6,111 nt of DNA from CAYLHF01 sp964383365. GTDB taxonomy: Bacteria; Bacteroidota; Rhodothermia; Rhodothermales; UBA10348. Shown one piece after another: positions 1-5,660 of the stretch. A program made the translations under genes and the position numbers. The stretch spans positions 1 through 6,111 of the forward strand of contig CAYLHF010000076.1 of assembly GCA_964383365.1 (NCBI GenBank). Direction: 5' to 3'. The notes under the pieces were generated by a model that was not told the origin of the DNA, ran no database searches, and saw only the letters and a list, made by a program, of their open reading frames with translations. Numbering within the stretch: the stretch's first letter is position 1; each line of letters begins with the position of its first letter.

Positions 1-30
1 GAGGACCAGAATCATACTCGGAGGAACACC

Positions 31-477
31 ATGTCAGACTTAAACGAATCGCGGACAACTACGCCCCTTCACCTGTGGATCGTCGGGGTCGTCGCAGTCC
101 TCTGGAACGCCATGGGAGCGTACGACTACTTCATGACGCAAACGCACAACGAGGCCTACATGGCCAATTTCACGCCGGAACAGCTCGAGTTTTTCTACGG
201 CTTTCCGATGTGGGTGACGGCAGCCTGGGCCACCGCCGTTTGGGGAAGTGTCCTCGGCTCGGTGTTGCTTCTTCTACGCAGCCAGCACGCGGTCATCGTA
301 TTCCTTGTTTCGCTGGTGGCCATGATCCTGACCACTATTCATAACTTTGTTCTGTCCAATGGATTGGATGTCATGGGGGATGCGTTCTCTCTGATTTTCA
401 GTTTCATAATCTTCGTAATCTCTATCGTCCTGTACATGTATTCCCGAGCCATGCGAGATCGCGGCGTACTTGCCTGA
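31..477 (+). CDS. Small four-helix integral membrane protein, function unknown
   Basis: This 148-residue protein is almost entirely hydrophobic. Likely membrane helices lie near residues 13-35, 60-82, 86-107 and 117-138. The N-terminus is short and polar, and the C-terminal tail is basic (SRAMRDRG). Its pattern (LWNAMGAYDYFMTQ, an acidic loop ending in a Phe/Tyr-rich stretch, then PMWVTAAWATAVWGSVLGSVLLLLR) resembles small membrane proteins of marine bacteria that databases often label 'sugar transporter'. I know of no evidence for transport, and four short helices without charged membrane residues give none. The start is well supported: GGAGG at 20-24 lies six bases before the ATG. About 70 bases separate its stop from a strong hairpin that could end its transcript. 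Sure as a gene; function open. Confidence 0.85.
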   Translation: MSDLNESRTTTPLHLWIVGVVAVLWNAMGAYDYFMTQTHNEAYMANFTPEQLEFFYGFPMWVTAAWATAVWGSVLGSVLLLLRSQHAVIVFLVSLVAMILTTIHNFVLSNGLDVMGDAFSLIFSFIIFVISIVLYMYSRAMRDRGVLA

Positions 478-546
478 ACCGGCCGGTAAATCAACTCATT
501 ATTCTCGGCATACGTAGTTTGAGTTCACATTAGGGACGTTATGTTG

Positions 547-582
547 TGGGCGCGGCCAGATTCCTGGCCGCGCCCATTTTAT
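547..582 (+). terminator. Perfect 13-bp GC-rich hairpin with short T-tract; terminator or helicase leader attenuator
   Basis: The left arm TGGGCGCGGCCAG (547-559) and right arm CTGGCCGCGCCCA (564-576) are exactly complementary around the loop ATTC, followed by TTTTAT (577-582). This is the form of an intrinsic terminator, although the T-tract is short. It lies 69 bases after the membrane-protein stop and ends 22 bases before the helicase ATG. There is no room for a normal promoter between it and the helicase, so helicase transcripts must pass through it. It may therefore serve both as terminator of the first gene and as a partial or regulated terminator for the second. I found no convincing sigma-70 promoter at 478-546. 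Confidence 0.8.
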
Positions 583-598
583 CCCACCGGAGTCCTCC

Positions 599-2428
599 AT
601 GGCTGATACTGCCACATCCGTCACCCATTTTTCCGAGCTCAATCTCCCCGCACCCCTCATGGATGCGGTCAATGATGTCGGCTACGAAACACCATCTGCC
701 ATTCAGGCACAGGCAATCCCCCATCTGATCGAAGGCCTGGACTTGCTGGGCCGCGCTCCCACGGGAACCGGAAAGACGGCTGCATTTGCACTTCCGCTTC
801 TGGCGCGCATCGACCTCTCCCGTCCGCAGATTCAGATCATGGTCCTGACTCCCACGAGGGAACTCGCCATCCAGGTAGCGGAAGCGTTTCAGCGATACGC
901 ATCCCATCTAAAAGGCTTCCATGTCCTTCCGGTCTATGGAGGACAGGCGTACGGGTCCCAGATAAAGCAGCTCAAACGCGGAGTTCACGCGGTCGTAGGA
1001 ACGCCCGGCCGAATCATGGACCATATGCGAAAAGGGACTCTTCGGCTGGACAATCTGCAGGCACTCGTCCTTGACGAAGCTGACGAGATGCTCAGAATGG
1101 GCTTTATCGATGACGTCGAGTGGATACTCGAACAAACTCCCGAGAAGCATCAGATGGCCCTTTTTTCAGCCACGATGCCCCGTGAGATCAAGCGTATTGC
1201 CCAGCGCCATCTGAACGAACCCCGGGAAATTTCGATCAAGGCCCGAACGGCCACCGCGGAAACGATCCGTCAGCGCTACTGGCTCGTCAGCGGACTGCAT
1301 AAACTCGACGCGCTGACCCGGATACTGGAAGTCGAGCCCTTTGATGCCATCCTGATGTTCGTTCGAACGAAAGTGGCAACGACCCAGCTGGCTCAGCGGC
1401 TGGAGGCCCGAGGGTACAATGCGGCAGCGCTGAACGGGGACATGGCACAGGCACAGCGCGAACAGATGGTCAACCGTCTCAAGAAGGGTAAACTCGATAT
1501 TCTGGTCGCCACGGATGTTGCCGCCCGAGGGCTCGACGTCGAGAGAATCAGCCACGTCATCAACTACGATATCCCGAACGGAACGGAGGCCTATATACAC
1601 CGGATTGGTCGAACCGGCCGGGCCGGCCGGGAAGGACAGGCTATCCTCTTCGTTGCGCCACGGGAGAGGCGCATGCTGCACTTCATAGAACGGGCAACAC
1701 GGCAGAAGATTGAACGGCTGGAGTTGCCGTCGATCGAAATGGTCAGTAATAAGCGAATCGCTGACTTCAAGCAGCAGATTACAGATACGCTCGCCGCAGG
1801 AGAACTCGAATTTTTGCACGGCATACTCGAACAGTATGAGCACGAACATCAAAGCTCTCCCCTCGAAATTGCTTCGGCACTGGCACTCATGGCGCTCAAG
1901 GGGAAACCGCTTCTCAATCCGGAGGAGGAGACTCCGAGGAAGCGAATCGATCCTAAGACGACATCTGATCGAGATCGAACGCGAAGGGATAGGCCTCGAA
2001 GGGACCAAGATAATCGAGACCGGTCCCACCGCGATCGACCAGGGAAATCGGAGAAGAGAGAATCAAATCGACGCGAAGACACGCCGACAGGATCTCTCCA
2101 TGGCCCGGAACAGCGGCGCGTACAGAATCGGCCATCCAGGGGTATGGAGCGCTTTCGATTCGAAGTCGGATCAATTCATGACGTCAAACCTGGTAATATT
2201 GTCGGGTGCATTGCGAGCGAGTCCGGACTCGACTCCCGTCATATCGGACAGATAGATATTCAGGATGAGTACAGTTATGTCGACCTTCCGAAAGGGATGC
2301 CAGACGAGGTCTTTCAGGATCTCCAGAAAGCATGGATCAATGGTCAGAGACTGAATATCTCCCGTCCGGATCGTGCGAGGAAGAAAAAACAGGGGATAAA
2401 AAAGACGGGCACCCGGCGAAAAAAATAG
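599..2428 (+). CDS. deaD: DEAD-box ATP-dependent RNA helicase, DeaD/CsdA type
   Basis: This cytoplasmic enzyme unwinds RNA duplexes using ATP. DeaD/CsdA relatives assist ribosome assembly and mRNA turnover, especially in the cold. All core motifs are present: Q motif (11-41, FSELNLP...TPSAIQAQAIP), motif I APTGTGKT (53-60), Ia PTRELA (85-90), TPGR (135-138), DEAD (159-162), SAT (190-192), motif IV near 250-257 (AILMFVRT), ATDVAARGLD (304-313) and HRIGRTGRAGR (334-344). A helical extension follows to about 440. A very basic, probably disordered linker (about 445-515, rich in RDR, RRD and DR) then leads to a DbpA-type RNA-binding RRM (517-592, with RFRFEVG, IGQIDI and YSYVDLP), and the tail is lysine-rich. 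At 609 residues it is of normal length for DeaD. GGAG at 589-592 lies six bases before the ATG. The helicase call is certain; the DeaD subtype rests on the C-terminal domain. Confidence 0.96.
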   Translation: MADTATSVTHFSELNLPAPLMDAVNDVGYETPSAIQAQAIPHLIEGLDLLGRAPTGTGKTAAFALPLLARIDLSRPQIQIMVLTPTRELAIQVAEAFQRYASHLKGFHVLPVYGGQAYGSQIKQLKRGVHAVVGTPGRIMDHMRKGTLRLDNLQALVLDEADEMLRMGFIDDVEWILEQTPEKHQMALFSATMPREIKRIAQRHLNEPREISIKARTATAETIRQRYWLVSGLHKLDALTRILEVEPFDAILMFVRTKVATTQLAQRLEARGYNAAALNGDMAQAQREQMVNRLKKGKLDILVATDVAARGLDVERISHVINYDIPNGTEAYIHRIGRTGRAGREGQAILFVAPRERRMLHFIERATRQKIERLELPSIEMVSNKRIADFKQQITDTLAAGELEFLHGILEQYEHEHQSSPLEIASALALMALKGKPLLNPEEETPRKRIDPKTTSDRDRTRRDRPRRDQDNRDRSHRDRPGKSEKRESNRREDTPTGSLHGPEQRRVQNRPSRGMERFRFEVGSIHDVKPGNIVGCIASESGLDSRHIGQIDIQDEYSYVDLPKGMPDEVFQDLQKAWINGQRLNISRPDRARKKKQGIKKTGTRRKK

Positions 2429-2450
2429 CTCATCGAAGTCTTTTCTCTTC

Positions 2451-2510
2451 CCTGAAGAACCAGGCGAGCACTACCTTCTGGTCCTCGTTGGATTCGAATT
2501 TTTCTTCAGG
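2451..2510 (+). promoter_or_regulatory. Inverted repeat able to cover the dipeptidase ribosome binding site
   Basis: CCTGAAGAA at 2451-2459 is the exact complement of TTCTTCAGG at 2502-2510. The right arm contains AGG (2508-2510), the only Shine-Dalgarno-like sequence before the dipeptidase ATG at 2517. The 42-base interior holds a smaller helix, ACCAG (2459-2463) with CTGGT (2478-2482), which overlaps the outer stem by only one base. If the outer stem forms in mRNA, ribosome access would be reduced. A nine-base match in a gap this small could be chance at the level of a few percent, so the regulatory role is a guess. No strong promoter or terminator is visible in the 88-base gap. Confidence 0.35.
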
Positions 2511-2516
2511 TGTGTT

Positions 2517-3830
2517 ATGAAACCATCGCTCGGCTCGGCTCTCCTACCCCTTCTCATCCTGTCACTCTCGCTCACGTCCTGTAGCGGTGATACCCCCGAA
2601 TCGGAGGCCGATCTCGTCGCCCGTGCCCGTGGCATTCACGAACGGGTCATCACGATCGATACTCACAACGACATCAATCCGACCAATTTTACTGAAGAGA
2701 AGAATTACAGCATGAACCTGGACACCCAGGTCAATATTCCAAAAATGAACGCAGGCGGTCTCGATGTCTCCTGGATGGTGGTATACGTAGGCCAGGGACC
2801 CTTGACCGACGAAGGATATGCCGACGCTTTTGATACGGCCATGGCCAAGTTTGACGCCATTCACTGGTTGGCAGAAGAAAAAGCCCCGGATCAGATTGAG
2901 ATCGCCTACACATCAGACGATGTACGCAGGATTGTTGCATCAGGCAAGAAAGTGGCCATGATCGCCATCGAAAACGCCTACCAGGTTGGCCTCGATCTTG
3001 GAAATATCAAACGGTTTCAGGAGCTGGGTGGACGCTATATGTCTCTCTCGCACAACGGTCACAGCCAGATGTCGGATTCCAATACCGGCGAACGAGATGA
3101 CGTGTGGCTTTATCACGGACTCAGTGATCTGGGCAAGGAAGCCGTTGCCGAAATGAATAAGTGGGGAATCATGATCGATATCTCCCATCCGTCCAAAGAA
3201 GCCAGTATGCAGATGTTTGCGCTCTCGCGCGCGCCTATCCTTGCGTCTCACTCTGCCGCCCGGGCACTGAACGATGTCAGTCGCAATCTGGACGATGAAC
3301 AACTCATGGCCCTCAAAGAAAACGGTGGAGTTATCCAGACAGTCGCGTTCCGGGGATACATCAACTCGGAAAAGAACACGGCGAGCCGCGAGGCGCTCAA
3401 CGCGTACAGACAGCAGGTCGCTGACGAAATCGGGTTCACCCTGCTGGACCGTGAAGGGATCCGCGCCCTGCCGCGAAACGAAATGGAGGCGTACTTCGAG
3501 AGTATGTCTGCGGTTGAAGACAAGATTACCCCGGAAATGAGAGCCGAGGCCGCACAAACCGCCCCCGGCGTAAATGTCGCTGATTTTGTCGATCACATCG
3601 ATTATCTCGTTGGAAAGATTGGGATCGATCACGTCGGCATTAGCTCTGACTTTGACGGAGGTGGAGGAATAGATGGGTGGAATGATGCGTCCGAAACGTT
3701 CAACGTAACGCTCGAACTCGTCCGGCGCGGCTACACCGAAGAGCAGATCGCGAAGCTCTGGGGCGGCAATCTGCTTCGGGTTCTCGACGATGTCCAACGC
3801 ATCGCCGCCGAGATTCAGGCAGAGGGGTGA
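2517..3830 (+). CDS. Secreted lipoprotein dipeptidase, peptidase family M19 (membrane/renal dipeptidase type)
   Basis: A zinc-dependent enzyme predicted to cleave dipeptides outside the cytoplasm. Some family members accept D-residues at the C-terminal position. The N-terminus is a lipoprotein signal peptide: K2, a Leu-rich core (residues 5-19) and the lipobox LTSC with lipidated C22, followed by S23 and an acidic linker. Family M19 metal-site motifs appear in order: TIDTHND (H50, D52), AIEN (E152), SLSHNGH (176-182), DISHPS (H224), ASHSAAR (H245) and GISSDFDGG (D378). The C-terminal helix (LVRRGYTEEQIAKLWGGNLLRVL) is also typical. At 437 residues it is complete, with an extra lid-like segment around 281-350. 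It lies 88 bases after deaD, so it may be co-transcribed or have its own unseen promoter. Substrate is not readable from sequence. Confidence 0.94.
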   Translation: MKPSLGSALLPLLILSLSLTSCSGDTPESEADLVARARGIHERVITIDTHNDINPTNFTEEKNYSMNLDTQVNIPKMNAGGLDVSWMVVYVGQGPLTDEGYADAFDTAMAKFDAIHWLAEEKAPDQIEIAYTSDDVRRIVASGKKVAMIAIENAYQVGLDLGNIKRFQELGGRYMSLSHNGHSQMSDSNTGERDDVWLYHGLSDLGKEAVAEMNKWGIMIDISHPSKEASMQMFALSRAPILASHSAARALNDVSRNLDDEQLMALKENGGVIQTVAFRGYINSEKNTASREALNAYRQQVADEIGFTLLDREGIRALPRNEMEAYFESMSAVEDKITPEMRAEAAQTAPGVNVADFVDHIDYLVGKIGIDHVGISSDFDGGGGIDGWNDASETFNVTLELVRRGYTEEQIAKLWGGNLLRVLDDVQRIAAEIQAEG

Positions 3831-3849
3831 TCGGTACCAGATAGTTTAT

Positions 3850-3867
3850 TTAGACTGTACGGTCTAA
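3850..3867. promoter_or_regulatory. Near-perfect 18-bp palindrome, probable TetR-family operator
   Basis: TTAGACTGTACGGTCTAA is palindromic except for one mismatched pair (T3856/G3861). It fits the form TAGACC-N4-GGTCTA, which I recall as the E. coli NemR box, at 11 of 12 fixed positions. It lies 19 bases after the dipeptidase stop and 84 bases beyond the tetR stop, between convergent genes. There is no T-tract on either side, so it does not look like an intrinsic terminator. The neighbouring tetR product is the natural candidate to bind it, since its own promoter holds related sites. No gene start is visible close by, so its target is unknown. Confidence 0.6.
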
Positions 3868-3951
3868 TATCCGCCTTACCGGTGTACTATTCAGAGGTGC
3901 TTCTTTCCGGATGTCGTTATTGTCCGAACGGTAACTAATAGATTATATCGT

Positions 3952-4533
3952 TCAGAACAGGACGCCCAGGGCGACGTCTATCACCGTGAAGGGGTCCTGG
4001 GAAGTGAGTCCGGCCTTACTGCCAGTAAGAAAACCGGCTTTTACAAACATCAGATAACTGACCAGTTCTTTAGCCGTCCTGTCGGTACGGAACTGCCCCG
4101 ATCGCTGTCCCTTTTCTACGAGCGACGACAGGTGGGCTTCCAATTTGCTCATATAGTCGGCAATCAACTCCCTCACGTCGTCGTCATGGGGAGCCAATTC
4201 CACCAGGGAGTTCATCATGAAGCACCCTCTGATCACTGTTCCGGTGGTACACTGGCGGAGAGATAACCTCAAGAACCCTCGGATCGCCTCAATCGGGGTT
4301 GGAGCCATAACGATCGAGCGTTGAAGTCCTGCATCGCCCTGCGCCAGATAGTGTTTGAGCGCGGTCATGAAGAGCGTATGTTTGTCACCGAACGCCTTGT
4401 AGATGCTTCCTTTGTGCAGATTCATCGCCTCCATCAGATCGGTCATGGAGGTCGCTTCGTATCCCTTCAACCAGAATACGTGCATGGCAGCGTTCAGCGC
4501 ATCCGTTTCATCAAATTGGCGAGGACGACCCAT
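3952..4533 (-). CDS. TetR/AcrR-family transcriptional regulator, NemR-like cysteine
   Basis: A 193-residue one-component repressor, a normal length for the family. The N-terminal DNA-binding domain (about 1-55) begins GRPRQFD and contains the helix-turn-helix (TSMTDLMEAMNLHKGSIYKAF, residues 28-48), a classic TetR signature. The rest is the helical ligand-binding and dimer domain, with RGCFMMNSLVEL (102-112). Cysteines occur only at 95 and 104. By eye, C104 aligns with the redox-active C106 of E. coli NemR, and K173 lies near NemR K175, so an oxidant or electrophile signal is possible but unproven. The ATG at 4533 is chosen because MGRPR is the family's usual start; the Shine-Dalgarno is weak (GGA close to the ATG). 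Its promoter carries a GACC-N4-GGT operator, implying autorepression. It diverges from proC. Confidence 0.92.
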   Translation of the reverse strand: MGRPRQFDETDALNAAMHVFWLKGYEATSMTDLMEAMNLHKGSIYKAFGDKHTLFMTALKHYLAQGDAGLQRSIVMAPTPIEAIRGFLRLSLRQCTTGTVIRGCFMMNSLVELAPHDDDVRELIADYMSKLEAHLSSLVEKGQRSGQFRTDRTAKELVSYLMFVKAGFLTGSKAGLTSQDPFTVIDVALGVLF

Positions 4534-4566
4534 AATCCAACCGGGGGAGTGTCAATCAGATACAGA

Positions 4567-4595
4567 ATAATACGTATTGTTTACCAGATGGTCAA
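4567..4595 (-). promoter_or_regulatory. Sigma-70 type promoter of the tetR gene
   Basis: Read on the minus strand, TTGACC (4595-4590) and TATTAT (4572-4567) are separated by exactly 17 bases, close to the bacterial consensus TTGACA-N17-TATAAT. Transcription would begin near 4560, giving a leader of about 27 bases before the ATG at 4533. The -35 hexamer is part of the operator-like sequence at 4583-4593, so a bound repressor should block polymerase. Confidence 0.7.
4583..4593 (-). promoter_or_regulatory. Operator-like site A in the tetR promoter
   Basis: On the minus strand this reads GACCATCTGGT, overlapping the -35 hexamer and part of the spacer of the tetR promoter. The identical 11 bases recur on the plus strand at 4638-4648, so the two form a perfect inverted repeat separated by 44 bases. 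Position and repetition suggest the site through which TetR represses its own gene. Confidence 0.6.
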
Positions 4596-4637
4596 ATATG
4601 TCACGCACGCTCCGATCAAAAACCATTTATTTTTATA

Positions 4638-4648
4638 GACCATCTGGT
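4638..4648 (+). promoter_or_regulatory. Operator-like site B
   Basis: GACCATCTGGT, identical to site A but in the opposite orientation. With the preceding TA it gives TAGACC-N4-GGT, matching the palindrome at 3850-3867 on its left half. It lies upstream of the tetR promoter, so it could act on tetR by looping or cooperativity, or on the divergent proC side. Confidence 0.5.
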
Positions 4649-4661
4649 TACCAACCTTGTT

Positions 4662-4672
4662 GACCATGCGGT
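4662..4672 (+). promoter_or_regulatory. Operator-like site C
   Basis: GACCATGCGGT matches sites A and B at 9 of 11 positions and keeps the GACC-N4-GGT frame. Like site A it is preceded by TT, giving TTGACC. It lies 24 bases from site B, a little over two helical turns, so the two may be bound on nearly the same face of the DNA. Confidence 0.42.
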
Positions 4673-4715
4673 ACGTAATAGGAAACGAAAGACACCATCC
4701 GTTTATTCCGTACCG
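4669..4715. repeat. Imperfect inverted repeat in the tetR-proC gap
   Basis: CGGTACGTAATA (4669-4680) pairs with TATTCCGTACCG (4704-4715) at 11 of 12 positions. A second helix, AAACG (4683-4687) with CGTTT (4700-4704), could extend the stem if a small bulge is allowed. The left arm overlaps operator-like site C. The right arm read on the minus strand (AGACGGTACGG) resembles the palindrome at 3850-3867, so this may be a further degenerate operator rather than an RNA structure. No T-tract follows. Confidence 0.35.
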
Positions 4716-4756
4716 TCTGGGCGAATGCGCCGCGTACTCGTATCTTTCCCGATACG

Positions 4757-4785
4757 CTGATATCAAATTATCAGGTTGGTAAAAT
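4757..4785 (+). promoter_or_regulatory. Candidate promoter of proC (extended -10)
   Basis: TGGTAAAAT (4777-4785) has the form of an extended -10 element, TGn followed by TAAAAT (five of six consensus bases). CTGATA at 4757-4762 gives a four-of-six -35 match at a spacing of 17. Transcription would begin near 4792, about 35 bases before the TTG at 4827. If correct, the TTG at 4776 lies upstream of the transcript and cannot be the start codon. Confidence 0.4.
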
Positions 4786-4813
4786 CCAGTAGTGCCGCCA
4801 TCACAGAATCTTT

Positions 4814-4818
4814 GAGGA
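4814..4818 (+). promoter_or_regulatory. Ribosome binding site that decides the proC start
   Basis: GAGGA lies eight bases before the TTG at 4827. The other in-frame candidates, TTG at 4776 and TTG at 4812, have no comparable sequence at a workable distance. No in-frame ATG or GTG precedes the conserved NADP-binding motif. Confidence 0.65.
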
Positions 4819-4826
4819 ATCCCGGT

Positions 4827-5660
4827 TTGGAAACCACGCGCATCGCCATCATCGGCGTTGGAAATATCGGAACGGCTATCGCGAGAGGACTCCTGGCCTC
4901 TGGTCGTTATCCAGCGCCGAGTCTGACGCTTACAAGAAGAAAAACACATCACCTCTCCTCATTCAAAGAGTTGGGCGTGGATGTTGGAAATGATAATGTA
5001 GCCGCGGTCGAGAAGGCACGCGTAATCATCATTGCTGTAGAGCCGCAGCAATTGGACCCTGTGCTGACTGAGATCGGACCCACCCTGCGGAAGGGTCATC
5101 ACGTCCTGGTGTCCGTCGTGACCGGTGCGACATCTGCACAGATTATAAGCAGAATAGGGCCCGATATTTCCGTGGTGCGGGCCATGCCGAATACGGCGAT
5201 CGCTGTTGGAGAGTCCATGACGTGCCTCTCTTCCGGCCACGCAACGACGGAAGAGATCGAGTTGACCCGGGACATTTTTGACTCCGTGGGTTCGACGGCA
5301 GTCATCGAGGAGGAGAAAATGACGGCAGCGACGGCGCTGGCGGCCTGCGGCGTGGCCTTCTTTCTTCGGGCTATCAGGGCCGCCTCTCAGGGAGGTATCG
5401 AAATCGGCTTCCACTCCGACACGGCGCTATCCATCGCCGCACAGGTGGCCCGGGGTTCGGCGACGCTTCTACTCGAATCCGAGAATCATCCTGAATTTGA
5501 AATCGACCGCGTGACCACGCCCAATGGATGCACGATTGCCGGACTCAATCGGATGGAACACGAAGGCTTCAGTTCGGCGATGATCAAGGGCATTACGGTT
5601 TCTGCCGAGCGCGCTGCCCTACTCTACAACCCGATCATACAGCCACATGACAGTGAATAA
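4827..5660 (+). CDS. proC: Pyrroline-5-carboxylate reductase
   Basis: It catalyses the last step of proline synthesis, the NAD(P)H-dependent reduction of 1-pyrroline-5-carboxylate to L-proline, in the cytoplasm. From the chosen start it has 277 residues, normal for ProC. The Rossmann motif IAIIGVGNIGTAIARGLLASG begins at residue 5. Further family marks are VEPQQLDPVL, the signature VRAMPNTAIAVGESMT, and the C-terminal dimer domain with ATALAACGVAFFLRAI, GGIEIG and DRVTTPNGCTIAGLNRMEHEGF. The last is the form I associate with Bacteroidota-like ProC. The start is TTG at 4827, since the Rossmann strand normally begins within a few residues and GAGGA precedes it; TTG at 4776 would add 17 residues. 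It overlaps the next gene by 14 bases, so the two are probably one operon. No ATG start is possible. Confidence 0.92.
   Translation: METTRIAIIGVGNIGTAIARGLLASGRYPAPSLTLTRRKTHHLSSFKELGVDVGNDNVAAVEKARVIIIAVEPQQLDPVLTEIGPTLRKGHHVLVSVVTGATSAQIISRIGPDISVVRAMPNTAIAVGESMTCLSSGHATTEEIELTRDIFDSVGSTAVIEEEKMTAATALAACGVAFFLRAIRAASQGGIEIGFHSDTALSIAAQVARGSATLLLESENHPEFEIDRVTTPNGCTIAGLNRMEHEGFSSAMIKGITVSAERAALLYNPIIQPHDSE

Noticed and set aside
502..547. Possible deaD promoter with -35 TTGAGT at 519-524
   Set aside because: The best -10 partners at 15-17 bases (TATGTT or TGTTGT) are poor and overlap the hairpin. I could not support a promoter call.
1166..2029. Long open frame (287 codons) on the minus strand within deaD
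   Set aside because: It lies antisense to the strongly conserved helicase core and linker, shows no recognisable domain, and has no ribosome binding site or separate promoter. It is explained by codon bias of deaD.
1710..2255. Plus-strand open frame of 181 codons overlapping the end of deaD
   Set aside because: It runs through the arginine-rich linker in another frame and yields a Ser/Arg-rich product typical of frame-shifted low-complexity DNA. No ribosome binding site.
2940..3797. Long open frame (285 codons) on the minus strand within the dipeptidase gene
   Set aside because: It is antisense to clear family M19 motifs, and its product is unlike any family I know. It is a shadow of the real gene.
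3916..3935. Possible hairpin GTTATTG/CGGTAAC as a bidirectional terminator between the convergent genes
   Set aside because: The stem is short with two G-U pairs on one strand only, and no T-tract follows on either side. It is too weak to call as a terminator.
4321..4638. Plus-strand open frame antisense to tetR running into the divergent gap
   Set aside because: Most of it is the reverse of the conserved helix-turn-helix coding region, and it reads across the tetR promoter. No domain or ribosome binding site supports it.
4739..4756. Perfect 6-bp hairpin CGTATC/GATACG with a 6-base loop before proC
   Set aside because: It is short, lacks a T-tract, and lies upstream of the likely transcript start. 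Such a repeat is expected by chance in a gap of this size.
4666..4782. 38-codon plus-strand frame starting ATG inside operator-like site C
   Set aside because: No Shine-Dalgarno precedes the ATG, the sequence is unremarkable, and it covers the inverted repeat and the candidate proC promoter. A leader peptide cannot be excluded but is unsupported.
4581..4952. Minus-strand open frame of 123 codons across the tetR-proC gap
   Set aside because: It is antisense to the proC N-terminus and covers the operator array. Composition is not protein-like and there is no ribosome binding site.
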